45,803 bases of DNA from Desulfobacula sp. (GCA_013792075.1 VMSR01000019.1:1-45803), one strand, 5' to 3'; positions 8,572 to 17,938 are shown, counted from the stretch's first letter. Notes: generated by a model not told the origin, from the letters alone. Made by a program: numbers and translations.

Positions 8572-10275
8572 ATGAATCCTGTCATTGAAAGAATACTAAC
8601 AACAATTAGAGAATTGTCCCTTTCCAAAAAAATCGGATTGGGGCTTTTTATCATGGTTTTGGTCGCCGGATTTACCACCATGTTTATCTGGACCAACAAG
8701 ACCGAGTTCAAGACTGCCTATGCCGGACTGACCAAAGAAGATGCCGCAGCTGTTGTGGATATTCTTAAAACCAATAATACACCCTATCGCCTGTCAGGAG
8801 ACGGCACCACCATCATGGTGCCTGAATCCATTGTCTATGATGTCCGGCTTACCATGGCAAAGGAAGGGATACCCAAGGGCGGTGGGGTTGGATATGAAAT
8901 TTTTGACAAAACGGAATTCGGGACCACTGAATTTGTACAGAAGATCAATAAAAAAAGGGCGCTCCAGGGAGAATTGTCCAGAACCATTGCCGCCTTTGAT
9001 GAGGTCGTAAGTGCCAGGGTCATGATTGTCATGCCCAAGGAGTCTGTTTTTGTTGAGGAAATAAAACAACCGTCCGCCTCCATCCTTCTGGAACTCAATT
9101 CCGATATCTCCAAGGAAAATGTAACCGCCATCGCCCATCTGGTGGCAAGTTCCGTAGAAGACTTAACCCCAAAACTTGTGACCATCGTGGATACAGCCGG
9201 CAGAATTTTGTTCGAAGGAAAATCCGAAGCAGAACAGGCCCGCATCGATGCGGAGAATCTTGCCGATGCCCAATACCAGTATAAGGTGCGGTTTGAGGAG
9301 AATTTGACCAAAAGAATTCAAACCATGCTGGAACGGATTGTGGGCAAAGACAAGGCCATTGTCCGGGTGACATCGGAAATGGATTTCTCAAAAAACGATA
9401 TGAATGAAGAAATCTATGATCCCTTTGAAAGGGGAGGCGAATTTATCCGAAGCCGTAAAAACAAGGCTGAAAAAGTGACCCAGGTGACAGAAGACATTGG
9501 GATTCCTTCCAGTGTAAATCCCATTGTGGATGAAAATCCACCCGGAGAAAAAAGCAACGAACGGGTCAACAAAAGTGATGACACCTTAAATTTTGAGATC
9601 AGCAAGCGGGTTCGGGAAACCCGGAAGCCCATGGCTGTTTTGAACAGACTTTCCGTGGCTGCGGTCATTGATGGAAAATATGAATTTAAGACAGATGAAA
9701 CCGGTAACCAGCAACGGATATATGTGCCCAGGCCTGCCACGGAAATGAAGCAGTTTGAAGATATCGTTATCAAGGCCATGGGGTATAATGAAGAGCGAAG
9801 TGACCAGGTGTCCATGGAGTGTTTTCCTTTTGCGTCCATTACGGATATGGATACGGCTCCGGCGGCCCTGACCGGGTGGCGCATGGTCCAGAATGAATAT
9901 GGCCGGCTCATTGCAAATCTGCTATTGGTTCTGGCCTTGTTCCTCTTTGTGATCCGTCCGATTATCAAAACCGTCAAGGATATCAAGGTTACCGTGGAAC
10001 AGGAAGCATTGCCGGGTCCCGATGAACTGGGCCTGCTGGAAGAAGAGGGAAAAGAACCCCAGTTCGTTGATATGAATGGAAATCAGCAGAGGGAATTCCT
10101 TGAGCTGATGACCGAAGAGCAGAAGGAAGCCTTCTTACAGAAGATGACGGCAAGTGAGCGGGCAGCCTATCTGAGCAATATGTCTGTTACTGAAAAAGCC
10201 AAATATTATGCAAGAAAAGATCTTTTCAAGACCATCAATATTATCAAAGGCTGGGTTAGCGAAACAGAGGAGTAG
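8572..10275 (+). CDS. fliF: Flagellar MS-ring protein FliF
   Basis: A 567-residue protein with the FliF layout. A membrane helix spans about residues 18-42 (KIGLGLFIMVLVAGFTTMFIW). It is followed by a large periplasmic region with ring-building motifs, including the GVGYEIFDKTEFGTTEFVQKIN stretch typical of secretin-like RBM domains. A second membrane helix lies at about 446-464 (IANLLLVLALFLFVIRPII), and a cytoplasmic tail binds FliG. FliF forms the MS ring in the inner membrane, on which the motor and export gate assemble. fliG begins 5 bases after it ends. Confidence 0.96.
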   Translation: MNPVIERILTTIRELSLSKKIGLGLFIMVLVAGFTTMFIWTNKTEFKTAYAGLTKEDAAAVVDILKTNNTPYRLSGDGTTIMVPESIVYDVRLTMAKEGIPKGGGVGYEIFDKTEFGTTEFVQKINKKRALQGELSRTIAAFDEVVSARVMIVMPKESVFVEEIKQPSASILLELNSDISKENVTAIAHLVASSVEDLTPKLVTIVDTAGRILFEGKSEAEQARIDAENLADAQYQYKVRFEENLTKRIQTMLERIVGKDKAIVRVTSEMDFSKNDMNEEIYDPFERGGEFIRSRKNKAEKVTQVTEDIGIPSSVNPIVDENPPGEKSNERVNKSDDTLNFEISKRVRETRKPMAVLNRLSVAAVIDGKYEFKTDETGNQQRIYVPRPATEMKQFEDIVIKAMGYNEERSDQVSMECFPFASITDMDTAPAALTGWRMVQNEYGRLIANLLLVLALFLFVIRPIIKTVKDIKVTVEQEALPGPDELGLLEEEGKEPQFVDMNGNQQREFLELMTEEQKEAFLQKMTASERAAYLSNMSVTEKAKYYARKDLFKTINIIKGWVSETEE

Positions 10276-10280
10276 GGAAT

Positions 10281-11294
10281 ATGGTTGATATACTTGATCC
10301 GGAAAATATGACAGGGTGCCAAAGGGCGGCCGTCTTTCTGATGGCAATGGGCGAAGACTATGCCACCAGCGTGTTCGAAAAAATGAACGAACAGGAGATC
10401 GGTGAGATTGCTTTTGAGATGTCAAAGGTGGACCATATTACCCCGGAAATGCTCAAGGCAGTTTCCGAGGACTTTGTTGTACGGTTTGAGGGCGAATCAA
10501 AAATAATTGTTGAAAAGGATGCCTTTATCAAGAACATTGTTTCCAAAACATTGAAGGAGGCCAATGCCAAGGCCATCCTGGACGATCTTGAGAAGAAAAA
10601 ACAGGACAAACCCTTTATCTGGAGCCGTAATGTCAATGTGGGGACCCTGGCAGGATATGTGGAAGGTGAACATCCCCAGACCATTGCCATGATCCTGGCC
10701 CATATGCCGTCGGAAATATCTTCTGAGATTATGATGAGCCTTCCCAATGAGCAAAAAGGGGATATTGCCCTGAGAATTGCAAAGTTGGGCCAGATTTCCG
10801 AAGACGTGGTAAGGGATGTGGACAAGGCCTTGAAAATGGAACTAAGCGGTGCGGTGGGTCCTGGTGGAAAAGCCGGCGGCCTGGAGGTTCTCGTGGATAT
10901 TATTAATGGGGTTGATAAGTCAACAGAAGATGCCATCATGGAATTTGTTGAGGAAGATGATGCCGAAATGGCCAATGATATCCGGAACCTGATGTTTGTG
11001 TTTGAAGATCTGACGAGTATCGATGATACGGCCATGCGGGAAATTCTCAAGAAGGTGGAAGGCCAGCAGTTGACCTATGCCCTCAAGACAGCCACGGAAG
11101 AGATGAAGGACAAGATATTCTCCAACCTGTCCCAGAGAGCAGGTGAAATGCTGAAAGACGACCTTGAAGCAATGGGGCCGGTCCGCCTGGCAGAGGTTGA
11201 GGATGCACAGCAGGCAGTGGTCAGGGCAGCCAAGGAACTTGAGGCTGATGGAACCATAACCCTTGGTAAAGGAAAGGATGATGTCCTTGTCTGA
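10281..11294 (+). CDS. fliG: Flagellar motor switch protein FliG
   Basis: A 337-residue protein, normal for FliG. The N-terminal domain begins TGCQRAAVFLMAMGEDYATSVF. The middle part has EHPQTIAMILAHMPSEISSEIM, the armadillo motif region. The C-terminal domain has LMFVFEDLTSIDDTAMREILKKVEGQQLTYALKTA, which holds the charged helix that contacts the stator. FliG sits on the MS ring and converts stator movement to rotation. The 3' end overlaps fliH, consistent with coupled translation. Confidence 0.96.
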   Translation: MVDILDPENMTGCQRAAVFLMAMGEDYATSVFEKMNEQEIGEIAFEMSKVDHITPEMLKAVSEDFVVRFEGESKIIVEKDAFIKNIVSKTLKEANAKAILDDLEKKKQDKPFIWSRNVNVGTLAGYVEGEHPQTIAMILAHMPSEISSEIMMSLPNEQKGDIALRIAKLGQISEDVVRDVDKALKMELSGAVGPGGKAGGLEVLVDIINGVDKSTEDAIMEFVEEDDAEMANDIRNLMFVFEDLTSIDDTAMREILKKVEGQQLTYALKTATEEMKDKIFSNLSQRAGEMLKDDLEAMGPVRLAEVEDAQQAVVRAAKELEADGTITLGKGKDDVLV

Positions 11295-12267
11295 TAATGA
11301 ACGAGATGCGTTCAAACTCATCGATTTAAAGACACTTGACGCCTTTGATGATGAGCTTTCCCATAAATCCGATGATGCCATACCGGATCTTGCGCGGTTC
11401 AAGATGTTGTTTGACCCTTCTGAGCTTGGAGAACAAGGCCCTGTCAGTTTTGAGACCTTGTTCTCCTTTGACAAGGAAGTCAAGGCAGAACCCTTTGAGC
11501 CCTTGATCAAGGAAACACGCAAGGACCGGAATAAACGCTTTGGGAAAGCAAGTCTTCCGAAAACCATTGCGTCGGAAGCGAAAGCGGCAGATGTTGATCC
11601 TGAAATTTCCATTGAAGAGCAGGCCTTTGAACAGGGATATACAAAGGGATTTGAACAGGGCCAGGTTGAGGGGCAGGAAAAAGGAATCGCCCAAGGATAT
11701 GCCCAGGGATTTAAAGAAGGGGAACCCAAAGGGTTTGAAAAGGGGGAGCCCGAAGGGTTTGCCAAGGGAGAGACCCTAGGATTTGATAAGGGGTATCAGG
11801 AAGGACGGGAAAAAGCCGAGGTGCAAATTCGGGAAGAAGTCTTGCAAATCCTTGACCCTTTAAAGGAAGCCCTGATAGTCTCGGACCGGCTGCTGGACGA
11901 TTTGATTGAGAAATACGAAGCCCAGATTGTGTCTCTGATCTTTAAAATTTCAGAAAAGGCGGTCCTGGCCATCCTGGAAAAAGATGACGAAATTGTAAAA
12001 CATACCATCCTGGATGCAGTGAAAAGCCTTGTTGCCCCGGAAGAAATAACCTTGAATGTCGCGTCGGAAGATTACGACTATATTGAGATGGTCAAGGATG
12101 AGTTTTTTGAGGCAGTCGGGTCATTAAAACATGTGGCGGTCAAGTCAGATCCCCTTATAAAGAGGGGGGGGTGCAAGATAGAAACCGCAACTGCTTCGAT
12201 TTCGACGGATCCTGAAGCAAAGCTTTCGGCCATCTACGACGCTATTAAAAAAGCAGGCCTGTCATGA
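11278..12267 (+). CDS. fliH: Flagellar export ATPase regulator FliH
   Basis: About 329 residues from the tandem ATG codons at 11278/11281; both lie a suitable distance from the AAAGG at 11268-11272. A run of GxxxG-type repeats (QGYTKGFEQGQVEGQEKGIAQ and following, about residues 115-185) is the hallmark of FliH. The C-terminal third (VLQILDPLKEALIVSDRLLDDLIEKYEAQIV) matches the FliI-binding domain. FliH holds the ATPase FliI at the C ring and export gate. It overlaps the end of fliG by 17 bases and the start of fliI by 4. The repeat run is long, and the first 100 residues are not conserved. Confidence 0.92.
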   Translation: MMSLSDNERDAFKLIDLKTLDAFDDELSHKSDDAIPDLARFKMLFDPSELGEQGPVSFETLFSFDKEVKAEPFEPLIKETRKDRNKRFGKASLPKTIASEAKAADVDPEISIEEQAFEQGYTKGFEQGQVEGQEKGIAQGYAQGFKEGEPKGFEKGEPEGFAKGETLGFDKGYQEGREKAEVQIREEVLQILDPLKEALIVSDRLLDDLIEKYEAQIVSLIFKISEKAVLAILEKDDEIVKHTILDAVKSLVAPEEITLNVASEDYDYIEMVKDEFFEAVGSLKHVAVKSDPLIKRGGCKIETATASISTDPEAKLSAIYDAIKKAGLS

Positions 12268-13601
12268 CAAAGGAGCGCTTAACAAAAATTGATTTTCAAA
12301 AATATTTCACGGCAGTGGATACGGTTCAAACCGTCCAGCCGGAAGGCCGTATCACCCAGGTTGTGGGGCTTATTGCAGAAGGGGATAGCCTGGGGCTGGG
12401 GATAGGCGGCCTTTGCCGCATCATCAACAACCAGGGCCTTGAAATCAAGGCCGAGGTTGTGGGGTTTAAACAGGAAAAAGCCCTGCTCATGCCCTATGGA
12501 GATATCCGGGGTATCAGTCTTGGCAGCCGGATCATTCCGTTGGCCGCCTCTCCAATGGTGGGGGTGTCTGATCAACTTTTAGGGAGGGTCATCGACGGAA
12601 TGGGGGATCCCATTGACGGCAAAGGCAGCATTGAAGCCAAGGCTCAGTATTATCTGTATGGAAAACCCGTCGGTCCTATGGCCCGTAAACCCATACGAGA
12701 ACCCCTGGACGTGGGGGTGGCCGCCATCAACAGCATGATTCCCCTGGGAAAGGGACAGCGGGTGGCCATCATGGCAGGATCGGGCGTGGGCAAGAGCGTT
12801 CTCATGGGCATGATGACCAAGCATACCAGTGCCGACGTGGTGGTCATCGGGCTTGTGGGAGAACGGGGACGGGAGGTAAAGGATTTTGTCAACGATACCC
12901 TGGGGGAAGAAGGATTAAAAAGGGCGGTTGTTGTGGCGGCCACCTCTGATATGCCGCCGCTGACACGAATCCGGGGGGCTTATCTGGCCACCACCATTGC
13001 AGAATATTTCAGGGACCAGGGAAAAGATGTCCTGCTCATGGTGGATTCAATTACCCGGTTTGCCATGTCCTCAAGGGACGTGGGCCTGGCTGCCGGAGAA
13101 CCGCCGACCACAAGGGGGTATACCCCTTCTTTTTTTGTTCAGATCCCCATACTGCTGGAGCGTGCCGGCAACCTGGAAAGCGGGGGGTCCATCACAGGGA
13201 TATATACGGTTCTTGTGGAGGGGGATGATATGAATGACCCTGTGGGGGATACAGTCCGTTCCATCGTGGACGGCCACATTGTCCTGTCCCGGGATCTGGC
13301 CAATCGGGGACATTATCCGGCCATTGACGTCATGGCCAGTGTGTCAAGGGTGATGCGGGACGTGAGTGATCCTGAACATATTGCCTTAAGGGAGCAAGCG
13401 GTGAATGTGATGGCATCCTATAAAAATGCAGAGGATATGATCACCATCGGCGCCTATGTGGACGGGTCTGACCCCCAGGTGGACCGGGCCAAAAAACTCA
13501 TGCCCAGAATCAATCAATTTTTGCGTCAGAACATGGATGTGAGAATCGATCATTCAGCCAGTGTGCTGGGATTGAAAAAGGCATTGGAGATAAAAAATTA
13601 A
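12264..13601 (+). CDS. fliI: Flagellar type III export ATPase FliI
   Basis: A 445-residue F1-like ATPase. It has Walker A AGSGVGKSVLMG near residue 170, the GLVGERGREVKDFV segment, Walker B as DVLLMVDSITRFA, and the AGEPPTTRGYTPSFF stretch typical of FliI/YscN. It powers unfolding and delivery of export substrates at the cytoplasmic face of the gate. Its ATG overlaps the fliH stop by 4 bases. Length and motifs are complete. Confidence 0.97.
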   Translation: MTKERLTKIDFQKYFTAVDTVQTVQPEGRITQVVGLIAEGDSLGLGIGGLCRIINNQGLEIKAEVVGFKQEKALLMPYGDIRGISLGSRIIPLAASPMVGVSDQLLGRVIDGMGDPIDGKGSIEAKAQYYLYGKPVGPMARKPIREPLDVGVAAINSMIPLGKGQRVAIMAGSGVGKSVLMGMMTKHTSADVVVIGLVGERGREVKDFVNDTLGEEGLKRAVVVAATSDMPPLTRIRGAYLATTIAEYFRDQGKDVLLMVDSITRFAMSSRDVGLAAGEPPTTRGYTPSFFVQIPILLERAGNLESGGSITGIYTVLVEGDDMNDPVGDTVRSIVDGHIVLSRDLANRGHYPAIDVMASVSRVMRDVSDPEHIALREQAVNVMASYKNAEDMITIGAYVDGSDPQVDRAKKLMPRINQFLRQNMDVRIDHSASVLGLKKALEIKN

Positions 13602-13610
13602 TAGGTTGCC

Positions 13611-14069
13611 ATGAAGCGCTTTGAATTTAAATTGAAAGCTTTGCTAAATTTTAGAAAGCACCTTGAGCGGATGGCCCAGCAGGACATGGCCAAGACGGTA
13701 ATGGAAATTGCAGCCTGTGAACAACAGATTGATTCACTGGAAACAACCCATGGCCACTCAACCCAACAACTGGAACAAATTGTTGAAAAAGGGGTGGGAG
13801 CAAAGGAATTCAAACAGCATCAGTCCTACATAGAAGCTGTGATACGCATGATTGGCGAGGAAAAAGAGCAAAAATTTCAACTGGACAAGGTCCTTGAAAA
13901 AAAACGTCTTGCGCTCAAAAAAAGAAGCATTGACAAAAAGGCTATGGAACGGTTACGAGAAAAGCAGGCAAAAGCGTATAACCAGGAACTGCTTGTGGCA
14001 GAACAAAAAGAGCTGGATGAAATTTCATCTTTAAAAAAAGCAAGGGAAATTTCCAATGACACCCATTAA
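13611..14069 (+). CDS. fliJ: Flagellar export chaperone/stalk protein FliJ
   Basis: A 152-residue, highly charged, all-helical coiled coil, as expected for FliJ. It opens with MKRFEFKLKALLNFRKHLE, the usual FliJ N-terminus, and continues with heptad-rich Lys/Glu/Gln sequence. FliJ inserts into the FliI hexamer like the gamma stalk of F1 and links the ATPase to FlhA. It follows fliI directly. The family is weakly conserved, so the call rests on composition, N-terminus and position. Confidence 0.85.
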   Translation: MKRFEFKLKALLNFRKHLERMAQQDMAKTVMEIAACEQQIDSLETTHGHSTQQLEQIVEKGVGAKEFKQHQSYIEAVIRMIGEEKEQKFQLDKVLEKKRLALKKRSIDKKAMERLREKQAKAYNQELLVAEQKELDEISSLKKAREISNDTH

Positions 14070-14670
14070 AAAAATTATTTTCTTTCTTCTCCTTTGTCTT
14101 TTATTTTCAGGCCTTACCGACATGGGGTGCAAGCAGGACCTGATTTTCAAGGTGTTTGTCCAAAAGGCCTGTGCAGCAGATGAAAAAGAAAAGGCCGGGG
14201 AAGCCCCCCAAGAGCCATGTCCGCCGTGCCCGGAGTGCCCCGACCCTGCCAAAGTGGTGTTAAGGGGGCTTGAAGATAAGAAAAATTTGATCGAGAAAAG
14301 CCAGAAAGAACTTGCCCAGGAAAAAAAAGAACTGGAAAGATATGAAGAACAGATTGATGAAAAACTGGCAGCCCTGGAAATTTTAAAGAAACAGATAAAT
14401 GATGACATGGCACAGCTTGACGAAAAGAAAACCGAAAAAGAGTTGGAAAAAGAGGCTGCATATGAAGCCAAGCTGGGAAGACTTGTAAAAATGTACGCTG
14501 GTATGAAACCCAAAGATGCGGCCTTGATTGTTGATAAAATAACCCTGGACGTGGCCCAGGAAATTTTTTTGAGAATGCGGGAAGCATCCGCCTCCCAGAT
14601 TCTGGCCTTTGTTGATTCTGAAAAAGCGGCTAAAATCAGCGAACGGCTGGCGTTTAAACGAAATAAATAA
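14056..14670 (+). CDS. MotE-family periplasmic/membrane coiled-coil protein
   Basis: A 204-residue protein. The N-terminus is a signal peptide or anchor (KKIIFFLLLCLLFSGL). A Cys-Pro cluster (CPPCPECPDP, near residue 55) follows, then a long coiled coil. The C-terminal domain matches the MgtE-N-like domain of MotE proteins (KMYAGMKPKDAALIVDKI, LRMREASASQILAFVD). In some bacteria MotE assists the stator protein MotC, and homologs regularly follow fliJ in this phylum. The start overlaps the fliJ stop by 14 bases. The Cys cluster is unusual and could hold a disulfide or a metal. Function here is inferred from family and position. Confidence 0.75.
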   Translation: MTPIKKIIFFLLLCLLFSGLTDMGCKQDLIFKVFVQKACAADEKEKAGEAPQEPCPPCPECPDPAKVVLRGLEDKKNLIEKSQKELAQEKKELERYEEQIDEKLAALEILKKQINDDMAQLDEKKTEKELEKEAAYEAKLGRLVKMYAGMKPKDAALIVDKITLDVAQEIFLRMREASASQILAFVDSEKAAKISERLAFKRNK

Positions 14671-15062
14671 AATTTAGGAATGGTTCATTCCAAAGTTCTG
14701 AGCATAGACGATCTTTCCTATGAGTCGCCTTAATTCTTATCTTCTAAAGTTCCGGCAAATCAAATAAAGGCACCTTCTTCAACGTTAGTTCCAACCTGCC
14801 TGTGCAATAATTCCCAGAACACATAATCTTATGCCCTCTGTGACAATATGAATGAGACTCTTTTTTTGAAAATGGTTAGGTAATATTTTCCCAGGGCCTG
14901 TTCTGGGTGTGGCAATATATTCCAATTTTTTTAGTAAATCCATACTGGGAAAAACAAGTTTTTTTTATAAGCATATGATTTTTAAGGTAAATTTTGGTTT
15001 CATTCCAGATGGCATGATCATTGCTCATTTATGTCGCAAATGAAATTAATAAAAGGTGCCCT
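14671..15062 (+). other. 392-base gene-free gap: regulatory region before fliK
   Basis: No convincing coding frame is present on either strand, and the sequence is more AT-rich than its surroundings. A short hairpin (GGAATGGTTCATTCC) lies just after the motE-like stop at about 14676-14690, but it lacks a T run. A spaced inverted repeat, TTTTCCCAG (14886-14894) and CTGGGAAAA (14945-14953), lies about 90 to 150 bases upstream of the predicted transcription start. A strong sigma-54 promoter is at 15010-15025. The gap probably ends the flgB operon and starts the fliK operon. Confidence 0.6.
15010..15025 (+). promoter_or_regulatory. Sigma-54 promoter for fliK-flgD-flgE
   Basis: TGGCATGATCATTGCT is a full match to the -24/-12 consensus, with GG at 15011-15012 and GC at 15023-15024. 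The predicted start of transcription is near 15036, about 27 bases before the fliK ATG at 15063. Confidence 0.88.
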
Positions 15063-16820
15063 ATGAATTTGGCTTTTTCCGACATAAACATGGCGTTTTC
15101 AAACCTGGTCCAGGCAGAAGCTCTGCCAAGCGGAATCGGGACTTTTGGGGGGTCAGAAAATCGAAACTCCTTGTTTGCCGATAATCTGAATCAGGTACTC
15201 AAAGATGCAAAAACCGCTAAAACAGCTGCTTCAGACAAATCGGCTGCTGCAGGAACGATAGTTTCAGGGAAAAAAGAAAGTCTGGAAAAAGCGAAAACCT
15301 TATTTTTAGATGAAGTGGATAAGGAACAGGGGTTGCCCTTTCTTTCAAAATTGCAGAACCTGTTTTTAACGTTGTCTGACGGAGATTTGAACAATATCAC
15401 CCTTGATGCCAAGGGCCTTGAAGCCTTAAAGAAAATGTTGTTAAAGGCCGGGTTTGAGCCGGGGGAGGTGGAAGAGTTGATTTCCGGGTTGTCCGAAAAG
15501 GCAGAGGGCAAAGCTATCAGTCTTAAGACTGTAATGGACAGCCTTTTTAAACTTTCCGTTGACAATGAAGATGAAACTGTGGATGAGGAAGCCCTCATTG
15601 AAACATCCGGCCTGCCCTTTATCGTCTCCATCCTGAATTCCCTGGGCCTTCCCAAGGAAAAGGTCGACCAGATTGTAACCCAGGCTGACAGGGGACAAAA
15701 GGGAATCAGCCTTGATGTTGTCATCGATCACCTCAAGGCCATTGAAGCCCAATCCCTCGGCACAGGCACAGGCCAATCCTTTCACACCCAGGAAGGGGAC
15801 ACCTCTTTTTCAATGCTCTTTGAACAATTAGGGCTTGCACTGCCTGAAAACACTGCTGGCCAGCTTGGCTTGGGTGATTTTTTGGTCTCCCTGGAAGCGC
15901 GCAAAGAAAAATTGATTGACACCAGAAAGCAGGCAGAGGCGATCACGGGCAAGGGGGATGCAAGTTCGCCAGTGGGCAAGATCAAGGAATCGTCTGATAC
16001 CCTCGTGGATTCATTGTTTAAACACCTTGAGATTCGATCGGCAAAGATTGGTGCAGCTGAATTTTCCCAGGAGCAGATCAAAAACCAGTTTGAAACGGAT
16101 CTGTTGATTCCGGATAAGAATAAACCCAACAAAAATATGTTGTTTGCCAAGGATCAGTCGGGCTCCACGGTGAAATCAGAGTCATTTTTCAAGGAACTTG
16201 AATCTTCGCTGTGGGGAAAATCAGAGGCATCCGTTAACTCCGGATCCCGGTTCAAGGACGGGGAGGAGATCATAAGATCTGCCAAATCGGATTCTGCCAA
16301 GACAGGAGAGTCTCTCCAGGTGAGCGCATCTGATGTTAAAACAGACTTGCTTGGGAGTGCCATGAAAGCTAAGGAAACCTTCAGAAGCATGCCCACCTAT
16401 GTGATGCACCAGGTGGAAAAAAGCATTGTCAGGGCCATAAATCAGGGTGAAAATACCGTGAGAATCCAATTGAAGCCGGCCGAACTCGGGCGGCTTGTCA
16501 TGACCATTGACAATGTGGGAAATAGCATGAAGGTGAGCATTATCACTGAAAATCAAGCAGCCAAGGAAATTTTGGCCTCCCATGTGAATGAGCTTAAAAC
16601 CGTTCTGGCCGCAGCCGGCATCAGCCTGGACAAGTTTGATGTGGAGATGAACAGCAATTTTAAGCAATCCATGGCCGATACAAACAATGCGTTTAATAAT
16701 TCCAACCGGAAAAACCGGAACAAAGGAAAGAATGGAATTGATTCCATTGACGCCCAAGGACGGAATGCTGGCAGTTCAGCTGCTGCGATCCAGGACGGAT
16801 CATATCATTTTGTTGCATAA
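15063..16820 (+). CDS. fliK: Flagellar hook-length control protein FliK
   Basis: About 585 residues from the ATG at 15063, preceded by AAAGG; a TTG at 15021 falls inside the sigma-54 promoter and cannot be the start. The long N-terminal part is low in conserved features, as usual for the ruler portion. The C-terminal domain (about residues 450-545) is the FliK switch domain: VRIQLKPAELGRLVMTIDNV, then ILASHVNELKTVLAAAGISLDKFDVEM. FliK measures the hook and triggers FlhB to change substrates. It is followed by flgD and flgE in one operon. Confidence 0.9.
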   Translation: MNLAFSDINMAFSNLVQAEALPSGIGTFGGSENRNSLFADNLNQVLKDAKTAKTAASDKSAAAGTIVSGKKESLEKAKTLFLDEVDKEQGLPFLSKLQNLFLTLSDGDLNNITLDAKGLEALKKMLLKAGFEPGEVEELISGLSEKAEGKAISLKTVMDSLFKLSVDNEDETVDEEALIETSGLPFIVSILNSLGLPKEKVDQIVTQADRGQKGISLDVVIDHLKAIEAQSLGTGTGQSFHTQEGDTSFSMLFEQLGLALPENTAGQLGLGDFLVSLEARKEKLIDTRKQAEAITGKGDASSPVGKIKESSDTLVDSLFKHLEIRSAKIGAAEFSQEQIKNQFETDLLIPDKNKPNKNMLFAKDQSGSTVKSESFFKELESSLWGKSEASVNSGSRFKDGEEIIRSAKSDSAKTGESLQVSASDVKTDLLGSAMKAKETFRSMPTYVMHQVEKSIVRAINQGENTVRIQLKPAELGRLVMTIDNVGNSMKVSIITENQAAKEILASHVNELKTVLAAAGISLDKFDVEMNSNFKQSMADTNNAFNNSNRKNRNKGKNGIDSIDAQGRNAGSSAAAIQDGSYHFVA

Positions 16821-16831
16821 GGAGAAATGCC

Positions 16832-17938
16832 ATGTCAGTTAGCTCAACGGGAAATACATCACTGGATGCGCTTAGCAGTTCATACAAGTCAACAATCACT
16901 GAAAAAAATCAAAGAGATGATGACCTTGGAAAGGACGACTTTCTGACCATGCTGGTGGCCCAGCTCCAGAATCAGGATCCGCTAAATCCCATGGACGGTA
17001 CCGATTTTTCCGCACAGCTGGCCCAGTTTTCACAATTGGAACAGCTCATGAACCTGAATGGGTCCATGGAAGATCTGGCAAAATCCTTCTCCAATGACTC
17101 GGAAAAAGATTTGATGTCATATCTGGGCAAGCAGGTCGCCGGAAATGTGGATTCCATGCAGGTGGAAAAAGGCGGTGTGTCCGGCGGTTTTTATAATTTA
17201 TCCGTAAATTCGGACGTGATCGTAAAGATTGTCGACGGTTCCGGTGAAACCATTAAAACCCTTTACCAGGGGAAAAAAGCATCGGGCGTTCAGCTTATCA
17301 AATGGGATGGTACAAATGAAGATGGTAAAGCCGTGGACGACGGAACCTATAAGTATTCGGTTCTTGCCAATTCGGGCAAAGGGTATGAGGAACTGCCAAC
17401 CAATGTTACCGGTACGGTGGACGGTATTGCCTATAGCAATGGAAACCCCTATCTGGTGGTTCAGGGGGTGCTGTTGGATCCCGATTCCTTAACCTCGGTA
17501 TACAATGCCGATGACGCCAGCAAGGATGCGGAATCAATATTGGGGTATCTGGGCAAGACCATCAGTTCGAACAAGCCGATTCTTTCGGTTAAAGAGGGAG
17601 TGCTGTCCGGAGAGGACTTGAGTTTTACCCTTGGAAAACAGGAAGCCGCCACCATAAAAATATATGACGTCTGGGACAACCTGGTCCAGACGCTTACCCT
17701 TGATGAGGCCAAGGCTGAGACGGGTAAGAATTCCATTTTTTGGAATGCCACGGGCAGCAACGGATATGCGGTGGAGGATGGATTGTATTATTATACGGTC
17801 CAGACTGCGTCTGGAACGGCAAAAACATCTGTTTCCGAAGAGGTATCTGGGATTCAGTACGCAAATGGAAGCAAGTATCTTCAACTCAAGGAGACCGGAA
17901 GACTGGTCGGCCTTTCTTCCATTACGGCAATTAACTAG
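16832..17938 (+). CDS. flgD: Hook cap protein FlgD with duplicated C-terminal module
   Basis: A 368-residue protein, clearly longer than the usual 220-240. The N-terminal FlgD domain is canonical (DDFLTMLVAQLQNQDPLNPMD, AQFSQLEQLMNLNGS). Two Ig/Tudor-like modules follow, starting near residues 114 and 253. Both carry a VKIVD/IKIYD strand, an IKWDGTNEDG/IFWNATGSNG turn, a VDDGTYKYSV/VEDGLYYYTV strand and a closing GIAYSNGNPYL/GIQYANGSKYL strand. Single-module FlgD caps the growing hook. The tandem copy is an internal duplication. GGAG upstream supports the ATG at 16832. Confidence 0.93.
   Translation: MSVSSTGNTSLDALSSSYKSTITEKNQRDDDLGKDDFLTMLVAQLQNQDPLNPMDGTDFSAQLAQFSQLEQLMNLNGSMEDLAKSFSNDSEKDLMSYLGKQVAGNVDSMQVEKGGVSGGFYNLSVNSDVIVKIVDGSGETIKTLYQGKKASGVQLIKWDGTNEDGKAVDDGTYKYSVLANSGKGYEELPTNVTGTVDGIAYSNGNPYLVVQGVLLDPDSLTSVYNADDASKDAESILGYLGKTISSNKPILSVKEGVLSGEDLSFTLGKQEAATIKIYDVWDNLVQTLTLDEAKAETGKNSIFWNATGSNGYAVEDGLYYYTVQTASGTAKTSVSEEVSGIQYANGSKYLQLKETGRLVGLSSITAIN

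Noticed and set aside
10358-11050. 230-codon - strand frame
   Set aside because: Antisense to fliG, Ser/Ile-rich, with no domain and no ribosome site.
10920-11765. 281-codon - strand frame with Pro/Ser repeats
   Set aside because: Mirror of the fliG end and of the fliH Gly-rich repeats; the repeat pattern comes from fliH codons.
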